Assembly: GCF_000182925.2 (NCBI RefSeq)
Contig: NC_026504.1
Span: forward strand, 2,542,001-2,606,000
Source: Neurospora crassa OR74A
Taxonomy: Eukaryota > Ascomycota > Sordariomycetes > Sordariales > Sordariaceae
Length of the DNA: 64,000 nt
Direction: 5' to 3'
Part shown: in pieces, positions 35,853 through 45,819 of the stretch
How the letters are laid out: the number at the start of each line of letters is the position of its first letter
How positions within the stretch are numbered: the stretch's first letter is position 1
Notes under the pieces: model-generated
What the model was told of the DNA's origin: nothing
The model's input: the letters and a program-made list of their open reading frames with translations, nothing else
The model's database searches: none
Made by a program: the position numbers and the translations under genes

Positions 35853-37534
35853 CTAAGCCTTGACAATCTCCTCCGCCGCCTCAACCAGAATCTTCCACGC
35901 CCGGTCAACATGCTCCTTCTCAGTCGTACTCACGCTAGTCACCATCCGAATGGCGAACCTGCCATCCAGCACCGTGCTAGTCACCCACATCCTGCCGGAA
36001 GCGTTGATCTTTTCGCACACAGCCTTGGTAAGCGCATTCAGCTCCTCGTCGCTCTTACCCTGCTCCTTGCCGGCGACCCTGAACACAGTCAGCGCAAAGT
36101 TAGGGCCGGTCAAAATCTCAAACAGATCCGGCCTAGACTTGAGCGAGTCGGCAAACTCCTCGCCCAGCTTGAGGGTGCGTGAGATATAACTCTGCAGGCC
36201 CTTGACGCCGTAGTTCCGCAGCACGAACCAGATCTTGAGGGACCGGAAGCGTCGGCCCAGCGGGATCTGCCACTCGCGGTAGTCCGTCACCAGCCCGCCC
36301 TCGGACGCCTTGTTGCCGTACACGGCCTGGTTGATGGTGAGGGCTTGGATGAACCAGTTGCGGTCACGCACGAAGAGGCATGAGGCGTCGAAATTTGTGA
36401 GGAGCCACTTGTGCATGTTCATGTCGAACGAGTGGAAGTTCTCGATCAGCGAGATGGAGACTTGCTCCCGCACAGAGGGGAGAACGAGCGCCGAGCCGGC
36501 GTAGGCTGCGTCAATGTGCACCCACAACTCGCCAGGGGTACCGGCTGGGTGCACGGGGTCCGATTTGAGTGTCGACACGATACCCGCGAAGTCGTCGACC
36601 GCGCACGTGTCGGTCGTTCCCATGGTGGCGGTCATGAAGAAGGGCTCGAGACCGCGGGCGCGCAGTTCGGCGAGCGTCTTGGCCAGCACTGGCCCGGTGA
36701 GCGAGTAGCCCGTGTCGGCGTGGACGGCGATGGTGTGAAACCGCACGCCGAGGATGATGGAGGCCTTCTTGGTGGACGAGTGGGTGGCTGTCGTGGCGAG
36801 CGCCACCATCTTGCTGCGCTTGTGGGCGATGGCGTCCTCGCGCGCCTCGGAGCCCTCGGGGAACTGCTCGAGAGGGACAGTCTCGCGCAGGTACTTGTCA
36901 CGGGCGGCGACCATGGCGGTCAGAACGGCCTCGGAGGCGGAGCCCTGGATGACGCCGCCGCCGCGGGTGGGGCCGGTGGACAGGTAGCATTCGGGAAGGC
37001 CGAGGATCTTGGCCAGCCAGTCGAGCACGATCGTCTCGAGCTCGGTCACGGCTGGGCTGCAGATCCAGTTGAAGCAGGCGCCGGAGAGGGCGGCGCTGTA
37101 GAGCTCACCAAGGATGGAGGGGAAGCTGGTGGCGCAGGGGAAGAAGGCATGGAAGCCGGGGTGTTGCCTGGTTGTATAGTCAGTCTTTGGTTCTGGGTGA
37201 GAAATAAGAAAGAGAGAAAATTGAAAATGAACATGGTGAGGTCGCCGTACCAGTGAGTGATACCGGGGAGGATCTTGCCCTCAATGTCTTTGTGAATATC
37301 GGTCCATGCCTCGCCTTCGACCGGGGCCTCGGATGGCAGAAGCTTCCGAAGGTAGCCAGGTTCTACGGTAGACACAACATTCCGGTCGTCAAGGTTGTCA
37401 TAATAGCTGGCAACTGTATTGGTGTTAGTGAAATGTCCGCTGGGTGGTGATAACGAGAGAGATTTGGGGGAGTAACGAAACTCACTGTCATCAATGGCCG
37501 TAGCAGCGGCCTCACGGAAATCCTGGGAATCCAT
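35853..37534 (-). CDS. Aromatic-L-amino-acid (tyrosine/DOPA/tryptophan) decarboxylase, PLP-dependent
   Basis: A group II decarboxylase that releases CO2 from aromatic amino acids to give amines. Exons 37534-37486, 37413-37251 and 37167-35853 join in phase to 508 residues (animal AADC has about 480). The block ILPGITHWQHPGFHAFFP is the family's substrate-side motif, with its split Trp codon confirming the second intron. ACFNWICSPAVTELE follows. The PLP-binding Lys is residue 324 in MNMHKWLL, and Asp290 in HIDAAYAG contacts the pyridine nitrogen. STGPTRGGGVIQGSASEA matches the phosphate-binding region. No presequence, so a cytosolic enzyme. The exact substrate cannot be read from sequence. It converges with NTE1, 290 bases away. 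Confidence 0.9.
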
Positions 37535-38062
37535 CCTTAAATTATGATGTATTTACGAAAAAGCCTAGTCAAACTGACGTCGTGACAAGAAGAGAATGTA
37601 GAAGTTATGGAAACTCGCCCGGCGGCTCCCCGATATATGCAACAAAGTTGGCGCCGGGAATAGTTCCTGAACCCTTCAACCGAGCCGGATCCACTTATCC
37701 CGTTTCGGAGGTCCCGCACCTGCCGGCCAAGAACCGGCAAACGGAAAGTGGAGGCTCCCCAAACACGCCCTTTCGGAGACATATGTACACATCCACATCG
37801 GCATGACGACGACATCAATCGAACCAGAACCAGACTCAGGAACGGGAAATGACCTTGGATATAGTGTATTTATACATGCTTAGTGACAACGGACATGGCG
37901 TCTCTCGCGATATCACAAGTCCCCAGTGACCTTGTCGTTGGCCTTCGGCTCCTTCAGCGCATGGCAGTCCGCATCGCAGCTGATCTCTCTTGGAATCTGA
38001 CTTAATGGATTCGAGTTATTATCGTCTACATCAACATCCACGGCTATCTGTTTCGGAGATGG
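37535..38062. other. Upstream region of the decarboxylase gene
   Basis: About 530 bases; no other gene recognised. Confidence 0.6.
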
Positions 38063-38467
38063 CTACTCCATGATGCCTGCGATAACCGTACGGTTTGATG
38101 AGTGATTGTCACTTACGTGCGGCATATCGGGTATCAGCTCATACACGCAACAACACATCGGCCGAGGTTCATAGTCTAAACATTCCTCAAGATAATCGAC
38201 CTTCCCCGGCCCTGGAAAGTCGGTTATCGTCAGTTCAGGGGTCTCTGATCGAGACTGAACGATGAGCTCATTCCTACCAATACATTCGACTTGGAAGCCG
38301 GAGTAATCAAGACTATCGCAGCAATAGGTGTTCGTTCCCCTTGGGCAGGTTGTTTTGCCATCGAACGTGTTGCCCTCAATGCCGGGAGAAAGATTCTCGT
38401 GGGTCGGCGGAACGAGTATGCCCATGGCAGGAACCGCCAGCCCGAAGTATAGGAAGGAGAAGCGCAT
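38063..38467 (-). CDS. Small secreted cysteine-rich protein, hydrophobin-like spacing
   Basis: The protein begins with a clear signal peptide (MRFSFLYFGLAVPAMGIL) and carries eight cysteines ordered C, CC, C, C, CCC. Unspliced it has 134 residues. A likely 66-base intron (38277-38212, donor GTAGGA, branch CTGAC, acceptor CAG) would give 112 residues with the pattern C-x7-CC-x11-C-x11-C-x8-CCC. That resembles class II hydrophobins (CC-x11-C-x16-C-x6-9-CC), but the final spaced Cys is missing and the loops are fairly polar. A second short donor-like GTAAGT near the 3' end (in DMPH/VSDN) may change the last residues. It may coat the surface or be another small secreted protein. No named family is certain. 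Confidence 0.6.
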   Translation of the reverse strand: MRFSFLYFGLAVPAMGILVPPTHENLSPGIEGNTFDGKTTCPRGTNTYCCDSLDYSGFQVECIGRNELIVQSRSETPELTITDFPGPGKVDYLEECLDYEPRPMCCCVYELIPDMPHVSDNHSSNRTVIAGIME

Positions 38468-38621
38468 AATGATGAAGATGGAGTAACGGAAGCTTCAAAC
38501 AGTGGTCTAAGGTGCTGGTAACGACGATCAAAAAGAACGGAGCTCACTTGAAAGCAACTGAAGGAGAACAGTGCCAGATAACATGAATATCTCGGACTCA
38601 ACAGCAGTACCTACAACATCA

Positions 38622-39074
38622 TCATAACGCGCATCCCTGACCAACAGCAGCCGTTGGTTGCAAAATACGACCTTCCCATTCAGGAGCTGTGCCACTACAA
38701 ATAATGCTGTCGCTATTGGAAATCTGGTAGGTCATTCGCTCATCCCACTTGTCATTATCTCGACCTGAATCACAGCGAGCGGTGTTGCCTATTAGACCAT
38801 CTGTGCTCGGTTTGTTCTTATATCCACTCACCATAGTAAACTTTTCCTTGGTGCAGTTCAACAAGTATACTGTGGCGTGGCTACGTGTGGCATCAGAGCT
38901 GAGATAGATGGGATCAATCGATGTGCATGTCCATGCTTCCATTTTCACGTATTCTTTGTCGTTCCAGAATTTCACCGCACTCATCTGATTAACAAATTGC
39001 TGATCAGAGAAATCACATCGCCATTCAACCAAAAGGATATTTTTTACATAGTTATATACCTTATATATTGGCAA
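38622..39074 (-). CDS. Doubtful cysteine-containing ORF, 150 residues
   Basis: An open frame on the same strand as the cysteine-rich gene and just upstream of it. Residues from MSAVKFWNDKEYVKMEAWTC onward look protein-like, with six spaced Cys and several N-glycosylation-like sites, but I recognise no domain. The AT-rich first 30 codons could instead be an intron ending at the CAG near 38986, with coding starting at MSAVKF. It could be a remnant of the neighbouring decayed genes. Confidence 0.3.
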   Translation of the reverse strand: MPIYKVYNYVKNILLVEWRCDFSDQQFVNQMSAVKFWNDKEYVKMEAWTCTSIDPIYLSSDATRSHATVYLLNCTKEKFTMVSGYKNKPSTDGLIGNTARCDSGRDNDKWDERMTYQISNSDSIICSGTAPEWEGRILQPTAAVGQGCAL

Positions 39075-39233
39075 CTTTTTCTAAAAAAACGGCAAATATT
39101 TGCGAGTCATCAAATCAAGCGACTCTGTCGGCGCTTGCAGTGACGGTCTACTGCGTAGAGGTAGACGTCCTGCTGGAATCAGACCGATCACGCGACTTTC
39201 TTCGTTGGGTCCAAAGGCGGGGTACATTAGTCG

Positions 39234-39268
39234 TACACCTCCTCCGGCATGTAAAACGTTAGCGCGGT
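39234..39268 (+). repeat. Left arm of the MITE-like inverted repeat
   Basis: Thirty-five bases beginning TACACCTC and containing CGGCATGTAAA and GTTAGCG. It matches the reverse complement of 39359-39393 at 29 of 35 positions; the first TA is the presumed target duplication. Confidence 0.85.
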
Positions 39269-39391
39269 GAATTGAGGTGGTGGCAATAACTTTATTCTCC
39301 TTACAAAAGATGTCCGCTTTGCTCACCTCCAATGCCCTGAATATTGTAGAGTGGCGGTACCACGCTAACCATTTACATGCCGACAGAGGTG
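39236..39391. mobile_element. MITE-like non-autonomous element (156 bases) inside the S8 protease relic
   Basis: The two arms (39234-39268 and 39359-39393) are inverted copies, 29 of 35 identical, around a spacer of about 90 bases that has no coding sequence. TA occurs at both outer ends (39234-39235 and 39392-39393), the target duplication of Tc1/mariner-type elements. On the minus strand, taking out the insert with one TA brings the decayed protease reading from DTGFDLGS directly onto TTNV, as expected if it landed in that gene. The ends do not match those of the pogo-type element at 3091. The family and autonomous partner are unknown. Confidence 0.7.
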
Positions 39392-39393
39392 TA
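39359..39393 (-). repeat. Right arm of the MITE-like inverted repeat
   Basis: Reverse-complement partner of 39234-39268 with six mismatches. Confidence 0.85.
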
Positions 39394-39730
39394 GATCCCA
39401 AGTCGAAGCCGGTGTCAACAACAGTGACTACCTGTCCAGCACCAGTGAATGCTCCACTGCAGCGACAAGTTTAGACAGGGCGGCCGAATATACCTTGCGA
39501 CAGAAGGGCAGTGCTTCTCACCACGGTGTGTCGTTATTGCCATCGACTTCAAGTTCAACATCGTCCAGAACGAGACGAACGCTACTGACTCACCTCACAT
39601 CCACAACCGGCACATCCGGAAATTGTAATGACTCGACCTCTCAACCAACCCTTACAGGACTGCTTGCATGGGTGAGGGAAGAATGATATAGCCTAAAGTA
39701 TTTCAAATGTTTCACATGAAGTCCAGATAA

Positions 39731-39801
39731 GCGCCAGTGGTTTAGTGGTAAAATCCATCGTTGCCATCGATGGGCCCCGCGTTCGATTCGCGGCTGGCGC
39801 A
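39731..39801 (+). tRNA. tRNA-Gly (anticodon GCC)
   Basis: Seventy-one bases that fold as a full cloverleaf. The acceptor stem GCGCCAG pairs with CTGGCGC. The D-arm contains GTTTAGTGGT. The anticodon stem CATCG/CGATG closes the loop TTGCCAT, with GCC at 39763-39765. The T-arm is CCGCG-TTCGATT-CGCGG, and the discriminator base is A. There is no intron. A TTTTT at 39814-39818 is the Pol III terminator. GCC reads the main glycine codons GGC and GGT. Confidence 0.97.
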
Positions 39802-40536
39802 ATACGGATATTCTTTTTGAACCCCTTCTTTTTCCTGCTTCGTTCTTCACAGTAGTGCTGAACGCTCCTTGATTTGATGATGTGAAAATCAGAGGCCTAT
39901 TTTTTGGGGGGGGGGGGGGGGCGGGGAATGCTGATCGGTCGTAGACTAATACTAGACTCACCAAAGCGAACTATCGCCGAGTTGTCATTGATAAACATTG
40001 AGTAATGTTCCAGATGGTTTCGGTTCGTTTCAGAATGCCCAAACGCTGCGAAGCCGAACACCTTCCGCTACAGTCTTCTTGATCAAAGCGCAATTCAAAC
40101 AGAGAAGACGCTCAAACTCGTAGCTTTTTGATACCGAATATACAAGTGTAGTATAAGCGTCAAGTCGAATCATGTCATGTTGCACTCCTGACTCTGAGTG
40201 CCGTTGGCGGCGTTCGCTTCGCGCACGGGCCAAGTAATCTTTGTCCGAGAAAGAGCCAAGACGCCCAAGATCTTGGTGCTGCAACGTGGAACGGGAGAGG
40301 TGGACGTCAGTGACGTCGATCACCCTTTCTCAAATTCCAGGGTTCAAGCTTCACCAAGCTCCAGACCTGCCTGGGCTTTCATCTCATCATCGTCCCCAAA
40401 ATATCGGGACGTCCCTCTTCTCTATTGCGCATAGACCGCCATATATCAATCACATACCTCTGATCCTCCTCGAAGGCCCGTAATTGACGCCCTACCCTAA
40501 TTGAAGCAGCAGGCCTGAGAGCCGGTTACCGACACG
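39802..40536. other. Intergenic region with a poly-G run; promoter of the anoctamin gene
   Basis: About 735 bases. Near 39906-39921 is a G run of about 16 bases preceded by T's. The last 300 bases form the promoter and leader of the gene at 40537. No gene recognised. Confidence 0.6.
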
Positions 40537-42877
40537 ATGGCCGACCCATTGTCGTTCTACTTGGAAGACGACAAGACGCAGCCCGGAACCAGATCCAACT
40601 TCAAGTGAGATGTTTCACATGGTCTGTTTTGCTCAGAGATATTGTGTCGGTGACTAACATGAGCGCAGTGTTGACTACGTGATCCATTACAAGCTGCCCA
40701 CTACCTCGGGTTTGTCCGCCCCCGGCATGGCCTCCCTAGCAGCATCAGACGACACTAACATTCGCCCAGTAAAAGAGAAAGAGGAAGCTGAGGCTGCCTT
40801 CATCCAGCTTATCAACGCCCTCTCCGCCGTTGGATTTGCGACCGAAGTTCGACCGGGCGGGAAATCATCCCTGCTTGTCTTCACCAAGATCGCCTCCGAG
40901 AAGCTCCTCACTTCCCAGGTCTACCGGTACCGTATCCAGGACTGGCTTTTCGGCGTCCGCACCTCTGCACCCAACCAGGATCTCTCCAAATACCTTGAAG
41001 AGGAGCCCGTGAGCGAGGCCGAACGCCTGCGACTGACCTATCTTCTCATCACCAAGTCGAAGAACGAGGGCGGTGCCGGCATCACCGCCAAGGTTGGCAA
41101 GTGGAAGTATGTCGATTCCATCTTTCCCCTTCATGACCATGACTTCAACCGCCGATGGATCAAGGCATGGTCCAGCAAGTACTTTCTCGATGAGGAGGAC
41201 TTGAACCGCATCCGGGACAAGTTTGGCGAGCGCGTCGCCTTCTACTTTGCCTTCCTCCAGTCATACTTTGCCTTTTTGCTGTTCCCGGCTGCCTTTGGCT
41301 TTGCCGCCTGGCTCATTCTCGGCAAGTTTTCGTGGTTCTATGCTGTGGTCAATGCCCTCTGGTCCGTGGTCTTCTTTGAGCACTGGAAAACCAAAGAAGT
41401 CGATCTTGCCGTCCGCTGGGGAGTTCGCGGTGTTTCGAGAATCCAGCATCCCAGGCCGCAGTTCCAGTTCGAAAGGGAAGCACAGGATCCGGTAACCGGT
41501 GAGATCGTTCGCGTGTACTCACCTTTCAAGCGTCTCGCTCGCCAGTTGCTCCAGATTCCATTCGCCCTGGCTTGTGTTGTCGTCCTTGGTGGCTTGATTG
41601 TGAGCTGCTTTTCGATTGAGGTCTTCATCACCGAGATCTACACCGGGCCTTTCAAGCAATACTTGACCTTCTTGCCTACGGTCCTTCTCACCATCTTCAT
41701 GCCGACCTTCTCGGGACTGCTCACCAACCTCGCCGAGAAGCTTACCAAGGCGGAGAACTATGAGACACACGATGCTCATCAAGCTTCCTTCATTGAAAAG
41801 ATCTTTGTGCTCAACTTTATTACTTCCTATCTTCCTATCTTCTTGACGGCTTTTGTCTACGTCCCGTTCGGCAAGCTTCTTGTCCCTTATTTGGATGTGT
41901 TCAAGGTCACGGCTCAAAGCTTCACGACCATGGAGAAGCCGGTCACCAAGAGCTGGGAAATCAACCCCGACAGGCTGACAACGCAAGTCATCTACTTCAC
42001 TGTCACGGCACAGATTGTCAACTTCTTGACCGAGGTTATCGTGCCATATGCCAAGCGCAAGGTATTCAAGAAGGTCCAGGAGGTGCAGTCCGAGTTTACC
42101 GGCAACGGCCACGAGCTCCAGATCAAGGACCATCCCGACGAGGCCGACTTTCTCAAGCGTGTCAGAAACGAAGCTGAGCTCGACGCATACGATGTCACAG
42201 TTGACTACCGCGAAATGGTGGTTCAGTTTGGTTATCTGTCGCTCTTTTCCGTCATCTGGCCGCTTGCCGCTTGCTCCTTCCTCGTCAATAACTGGGTTGA
42301 GGCCCGCTCCGATGCCATGAAGATTGCCATCGGCAGCCAGCGGCCCGTCCCCTGGCGTGCCGACTCCATCGGACCCTGGCTCAACTCGCTCGGCTTCCTC
42401 TCGTGGCTCGGCAGCATCACCAGCGCCGCTCTGGTCTACCTGTTCAACAAGCATGACATCAACCCCGACGGCACCCCCTGGGACATTTCCGGCTGGGCGC
42501 TGCTCCTGTCCATCCTCTTCGCCGAGCACATTTATTTTGCCGTGCAGCTGGTCGTTCGCAGCCTAGTCCAGAAGCTGGACAATCCTGGTCTGCAGAAGGA
42601 GCGCGCCGAGCGGTACGCCCTGCGCAAGAAGTTGCTTGAGCAGACTTTTGGTTCTCACGGGTACGACGCCGATCTCACGGAAGAGGCCCGGGGTCCGGGA
42701 TACGTGAGCAGTGGTGAAAGGATCACGAGGGAGGCGCTCGAGGAGGAAGCCAGAGTCAACGCTACCAAGACGCCGGAGCAGTTGTTCTGGCTGCGCCAAA
42801 GAGGCGCGGCGGAAACCATTGAGATCGGTCGGGGTTTGATGGCCGAGGTTAGTACGAACTTGAGCCTGACCTCCTAA
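40537..42877 (+). CDS. Ist2-like anoctamin (TMEM16 family) membrane protein
   Basis: An ER protein of the TMEM16 family. Yeast Ist2 tethers cortical ER to the plasma membrane, and fungal relatives can scramble lipids. Exon 1 is 40537-40604, the 64-base intron has a CTAAC branch, and exon 2 is 40669-42877, giving 758 residues. It begins MADPLSFYLEDDKTQPGTRS. The cytosolic domain includes RYRIQDWLFGV. The anoctamin core starts with IRDKFGERVAFYFAFLQSYF and continues through FEHWKTKEVDLAVRWGVRG, IFMPTFSGLLTNLAEKLTKAENYETH, and FIEKIFVLNFITSYLPIFLTAFVYVPF. These are the family's transmembrane and calcium-site segments. The C-terminal tail is about 100 residues and lacks the long basic tail of yeast Ist2, so plasma-membrane tethering is uncertain. 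Confidence 0.9.
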
Positions 42878-44243
42878 GAAGCGCTAGAAGTCTAAAGTTG
42901 AGCGCACACAAAAGTGAAACTTGGAGGCTGACATTGAAAGCAGGTCGCGGCGGCCAACCAAACCAAATCGTAAAAGGCCGACACGGCGACAAGACAAAGC
43001 ACTGGCATGCATTGACTGTTTGCCAACTTGATGGATAGCAATGGGCCACCTAACATAGACCGTACCATGTCGGTATTGTGTGGGGAGGTCTTGGTATGCG
43101 GAGTGGTGGTGGAACCGGTTCCATTTCAACGGGGGGACATCTCATGATGGGAGAGGAAGCCTGGATGAATCGGGTGACGGCGAGCGTAGGTAAGACTGTG
43201 ATTGCAGAAGAGGTGTAACAATACATATCAACACTTCAATAATTAAAAGCATATTCACGTGAGCGCGTGTTGATATCTTCACGGTCAAGTTTCGATGTTT
43301 ATCTGGTTCCCTTTCTGCAAAGGGAGTCTGCCTTGGCGCTTCATCATTACTGCATTGTTTGTGCTTCAGGGCACTGAGGGGTGGGGGGCAGCCAGCCAGA
43401 TGTCTGGACGACGCACAGTGAGGTGAATTGGGTGAGTCTAGACGCCCAAGGTTTGAACCAGTGCTCCAAGGGGGCAACTCCTCCAATATTTTACCGGACA
43501 GCGGATTGGATGAGAGGAACACGACAGTGTCGTGTGGACTGTGGAGTATTGTTGATCTCGCGGTCCCACACCCCCCACTTAAAAGTTGTTGGAGGACGAC
43601 CCCGCACCATGCACCTCCACGTTTGAAGCCCCGCCGATGCCGAGCTTTTCCCCACACCCGACGACGGGAGTTTGGGGTCATTGGGAATTGGGGGGCGGCC
43701 GATTGGTAATCGGACGGGAGTCAGTTAACCGGGGAATCGCCAGTGCCTCCGAAACGGCAAACCGGAGTCAGTTAGCCGGGGCAGCGAATCGAATTACCAG
43801 GGCCTCCGAAGTTCGCAGCCTTCAGTTCTAGTCTAGTGTCGTCCGTGTCCCGTTGGATCCCGTTGAAGTGTTGGCCCAAAGCGTCAAGTGCCGCTCTCTC
43901 GTGTATCTCTATTCCCGAAACAACTACTACATATCTAGCCGGCGTTGCCATTTTTATACCTTGTTTTTTTCCCAGCCGCGTGTTTTCATCTTTTTGTTTT
44001 CTCTTATTCTTATATTATTACTGATTGTCAGTCTTTGGCTTCCTTCACTGCCAAGCTTCTCTCGTCTGACGTAGTTGGTTTGTGGCCGCCCCGGAAATCA
44101 GTTAGCGGAAATAACAGTCGCAACATCACCCCATCTTCTTCTCTTCTCCGGTTTTTGCGCCGAAAACCGAACATTATATACAGCATACCCGGAACAACAG
44201 GACGCATCCAGTCGACAGAAACCACCATACAACACTAGTCAGA
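42878..44243. other. Intergenic region upstream of the flavocytochrome gene
   Basis: About 1.37 kb. It contains an imperfect direct duplication (43716-43810) and a T/C-rich leader from about 43900. No gene recognised. Confidence 0.6.
43716..43810 (+). repeat. Imperfect tandem duplication in the flavocytochrome promoter
   Basis: Copy A (43716-43753) and copy B (43762-43810) share GGAGTCAGTTA, CCGGGG, an AATCG core and GCCTCCGAA in the same order; copy B has about 11 extra bases. CAGTTAGCGGAA recurs at about 44098. It could be a repeated regulatory site or a chance duplication. Confidence 0.55.
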
Positions 44244-45819
44244 ATGGCTCCCCAAACACCACTGACCGGCGTCGAGGTCGCCAAGCACAACACCCAGGAT
44301 GACTGCTGGGTCATTGTCCACGGCAAGGCCTACGACATCACAGAGTTCCTCCCCGAGCACCCCGGTGGCATGAAGATCATCCTCAAGTATGCCGGCAAGG
44401 ATGCTACCGAGGAGTTTGATCCCATCCATCCCCCAGACACTCTCGAGAAGTACCTGGCCAAGGACAAGCACCTGGGCCCCGTCGACATGTCCACCGTCGT
44501 GACTGAGAAGGCCGAGGTTGATCCCGAGGAGCAGGCGCGCTTGAAGCGCATTGAGGAGATGCCCTTGCTCGAGCAGTGCTACAACCTGCTTGACTTTGAG
44601 GCGGTGGCCAAGAGGGTTATGAAGAAGAATGCCTGGGCTTACTACTCTAGCGCGGCGGATGATGAAATTGTAAGGCTATCTTTTGTTTCCAGCCCCTTCC
44701 TTGGATCATCCGTGTATTCGCTAACCTCGTGTGCTCCAGACTCTTCGCGAAAACCACGCCGCCTTCCATCGTATCTGGTTCCGCCCCAAGGTTCTCGTTG
44801 ATGTCGAAAAGGTCGACTTCAGCACCACGATGCTCGGAACCAAGGTTGATATTCCCTTCTACGTCACGGCCACTGCCCTTGGCAAGCTCGGCCACGTTGA
44901 GGGCGAGGTTCTGCTCACTCGCGCCGCCAAGAAGCACAACGTCGTCCAGATGATCCCCACTCTCGCCTCCTGCGCCTTTGACGAGATCATGGACGCCGCC
45001 GAGGGCGATCAAGTCCAGTGGCTGCAGCTCTACGTCAACAAGGACCGCGCCATCACCGAACGCATCATCAAGCACGCCGAAAAGCGCGGCTGCAAGGCCC
45101 TCTTCATCACCGTCGATGCGCCCCAGCTCGGTCGTCGTGAGAAGGACATGCGCGTCAAGTTCACCGACGACGGCAGCAACGTCCAGAAGGGCCATGAGAC
45201 CAATCGCAACGAGGGTGCGGCCCGCGCCATCAGCAGCTTCATCGACCCCGCCCTCAGCTGGAAGGACATTCCCTGGTTCCAGAGCGTCACCAAGATGCCC
45301 ATCATCCTCAAGGGCGTCCAGCGCGTCGAGGATGTGATCAAGGCCGTTGAGGCCGGCGTGCAGGGTGTTGTCCTGTCCAACCACGGTGGTCGCCAGCTCG
45401 AGTTCGCCCGCTCGGGCATTGAGGTTCTCGCCGAGACCATGCCGGTGCTGCGCGAGCTCGGCCTGGAGGACAAGATCGAGGTCTACATCGACGGCGGCAT
45501 CCGTCGCGCCACCGACATTCTCAAGGCCCTCTGCCTGGGCGCCAAGGGTGTCGGTATCGGTCGCCCCTTCCTGTACGCCATGTCGGCGTACGGATTCGAT
45601 GGTGTTGACCGCGCCATGCAGCTGCTCAAGGACGAGATGGAGATGAACATGCGCCTGATTGGCGCGACCAAGATCGAGGACCTCAACCCCGGCATGCTGG
45701 ATCTCAGGAGTCTATACAACCACGGCGCGCCGCCAACGGATACGCTGTCGAACATCTCGTATGATGCTTTGATTAGCCCGGCCCAGAGGGTCAAGTTTGC
45801 GGAAAAGTCCAAGATCTAG
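44244..45819 (+). CDS. Cytochrome b5-fused FMN alpha-hydroxy-acid dehydrogenase (L-lactate dehydrogenase, cytochrome b2 type)
   Basis: Oxidises an L-2-hydroxy acid, most likely lactate, using FMN and passing electrons to its heme. Exons 44244-44669 and 44740-45819 (70-base intron, CTAAC branch) give 501 residues. The cytochrome b5 domain has heme ligands His39 (EHPGG) and His62 (IHPPDT). The FMN barrel has the active-site His357 and Arg360 in VVLSNHGGRQLEF, Lys333 in PIILKGVQRVED, and the FMN phosphate site YIDGGIRRATDILKALCLG followed by GVGIGRPFLYA. The protein starts MAPQTPLTGVEVAKHNTQDD, straight into the b5 domain. It lacks the mitochondrial presequence of yeast Cyb2, so a cytosolic site is likely. 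The exact substrate and the symbol are left open. Confidence 0.92.

Larger units (their letters stand above)
39081..39472 (-). pseudogene. Decayed subtilisin-like (S8) protease fragment
   Basis: On the minus strand the sequence reads CSGAFTGAGQVVTVVDTGFD, then LG. This is the S8 motif around the catalytic Asp (G-x-G-x-x-V-x-V-x-D-T-G). The continuation, which resembles TNVHPAF-GPNEESRVIGLIPAGR, is separated from it by a 156-base inverted-repeat insertion. I see no intact His (HGTH) or Ser (GTSMA) motif in any frame nearby, and the readable part covers well under 100 residues, so this is a fragment of a dead gene. Sequence to about 39690 may hold further decayed exons. The Asp-motif match is good; the extent is uncertain. 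Confidence 0.6.

Noticed and set aside
36411-37256. 281-codon + strand open frame opposite the decarboxylase
   Set aside because: Gly/Val/Asp-rich shadow of the GC-rich third codon positions on the other strand; the minus strand carries all family motifs.
41519-42529. 336-codon minus-strand open frame opposite the anoctamin gene
   Set aside because: Shadow of the + strand coding sequence; the anoctamin protein is conserved and the reverse product has no domain.
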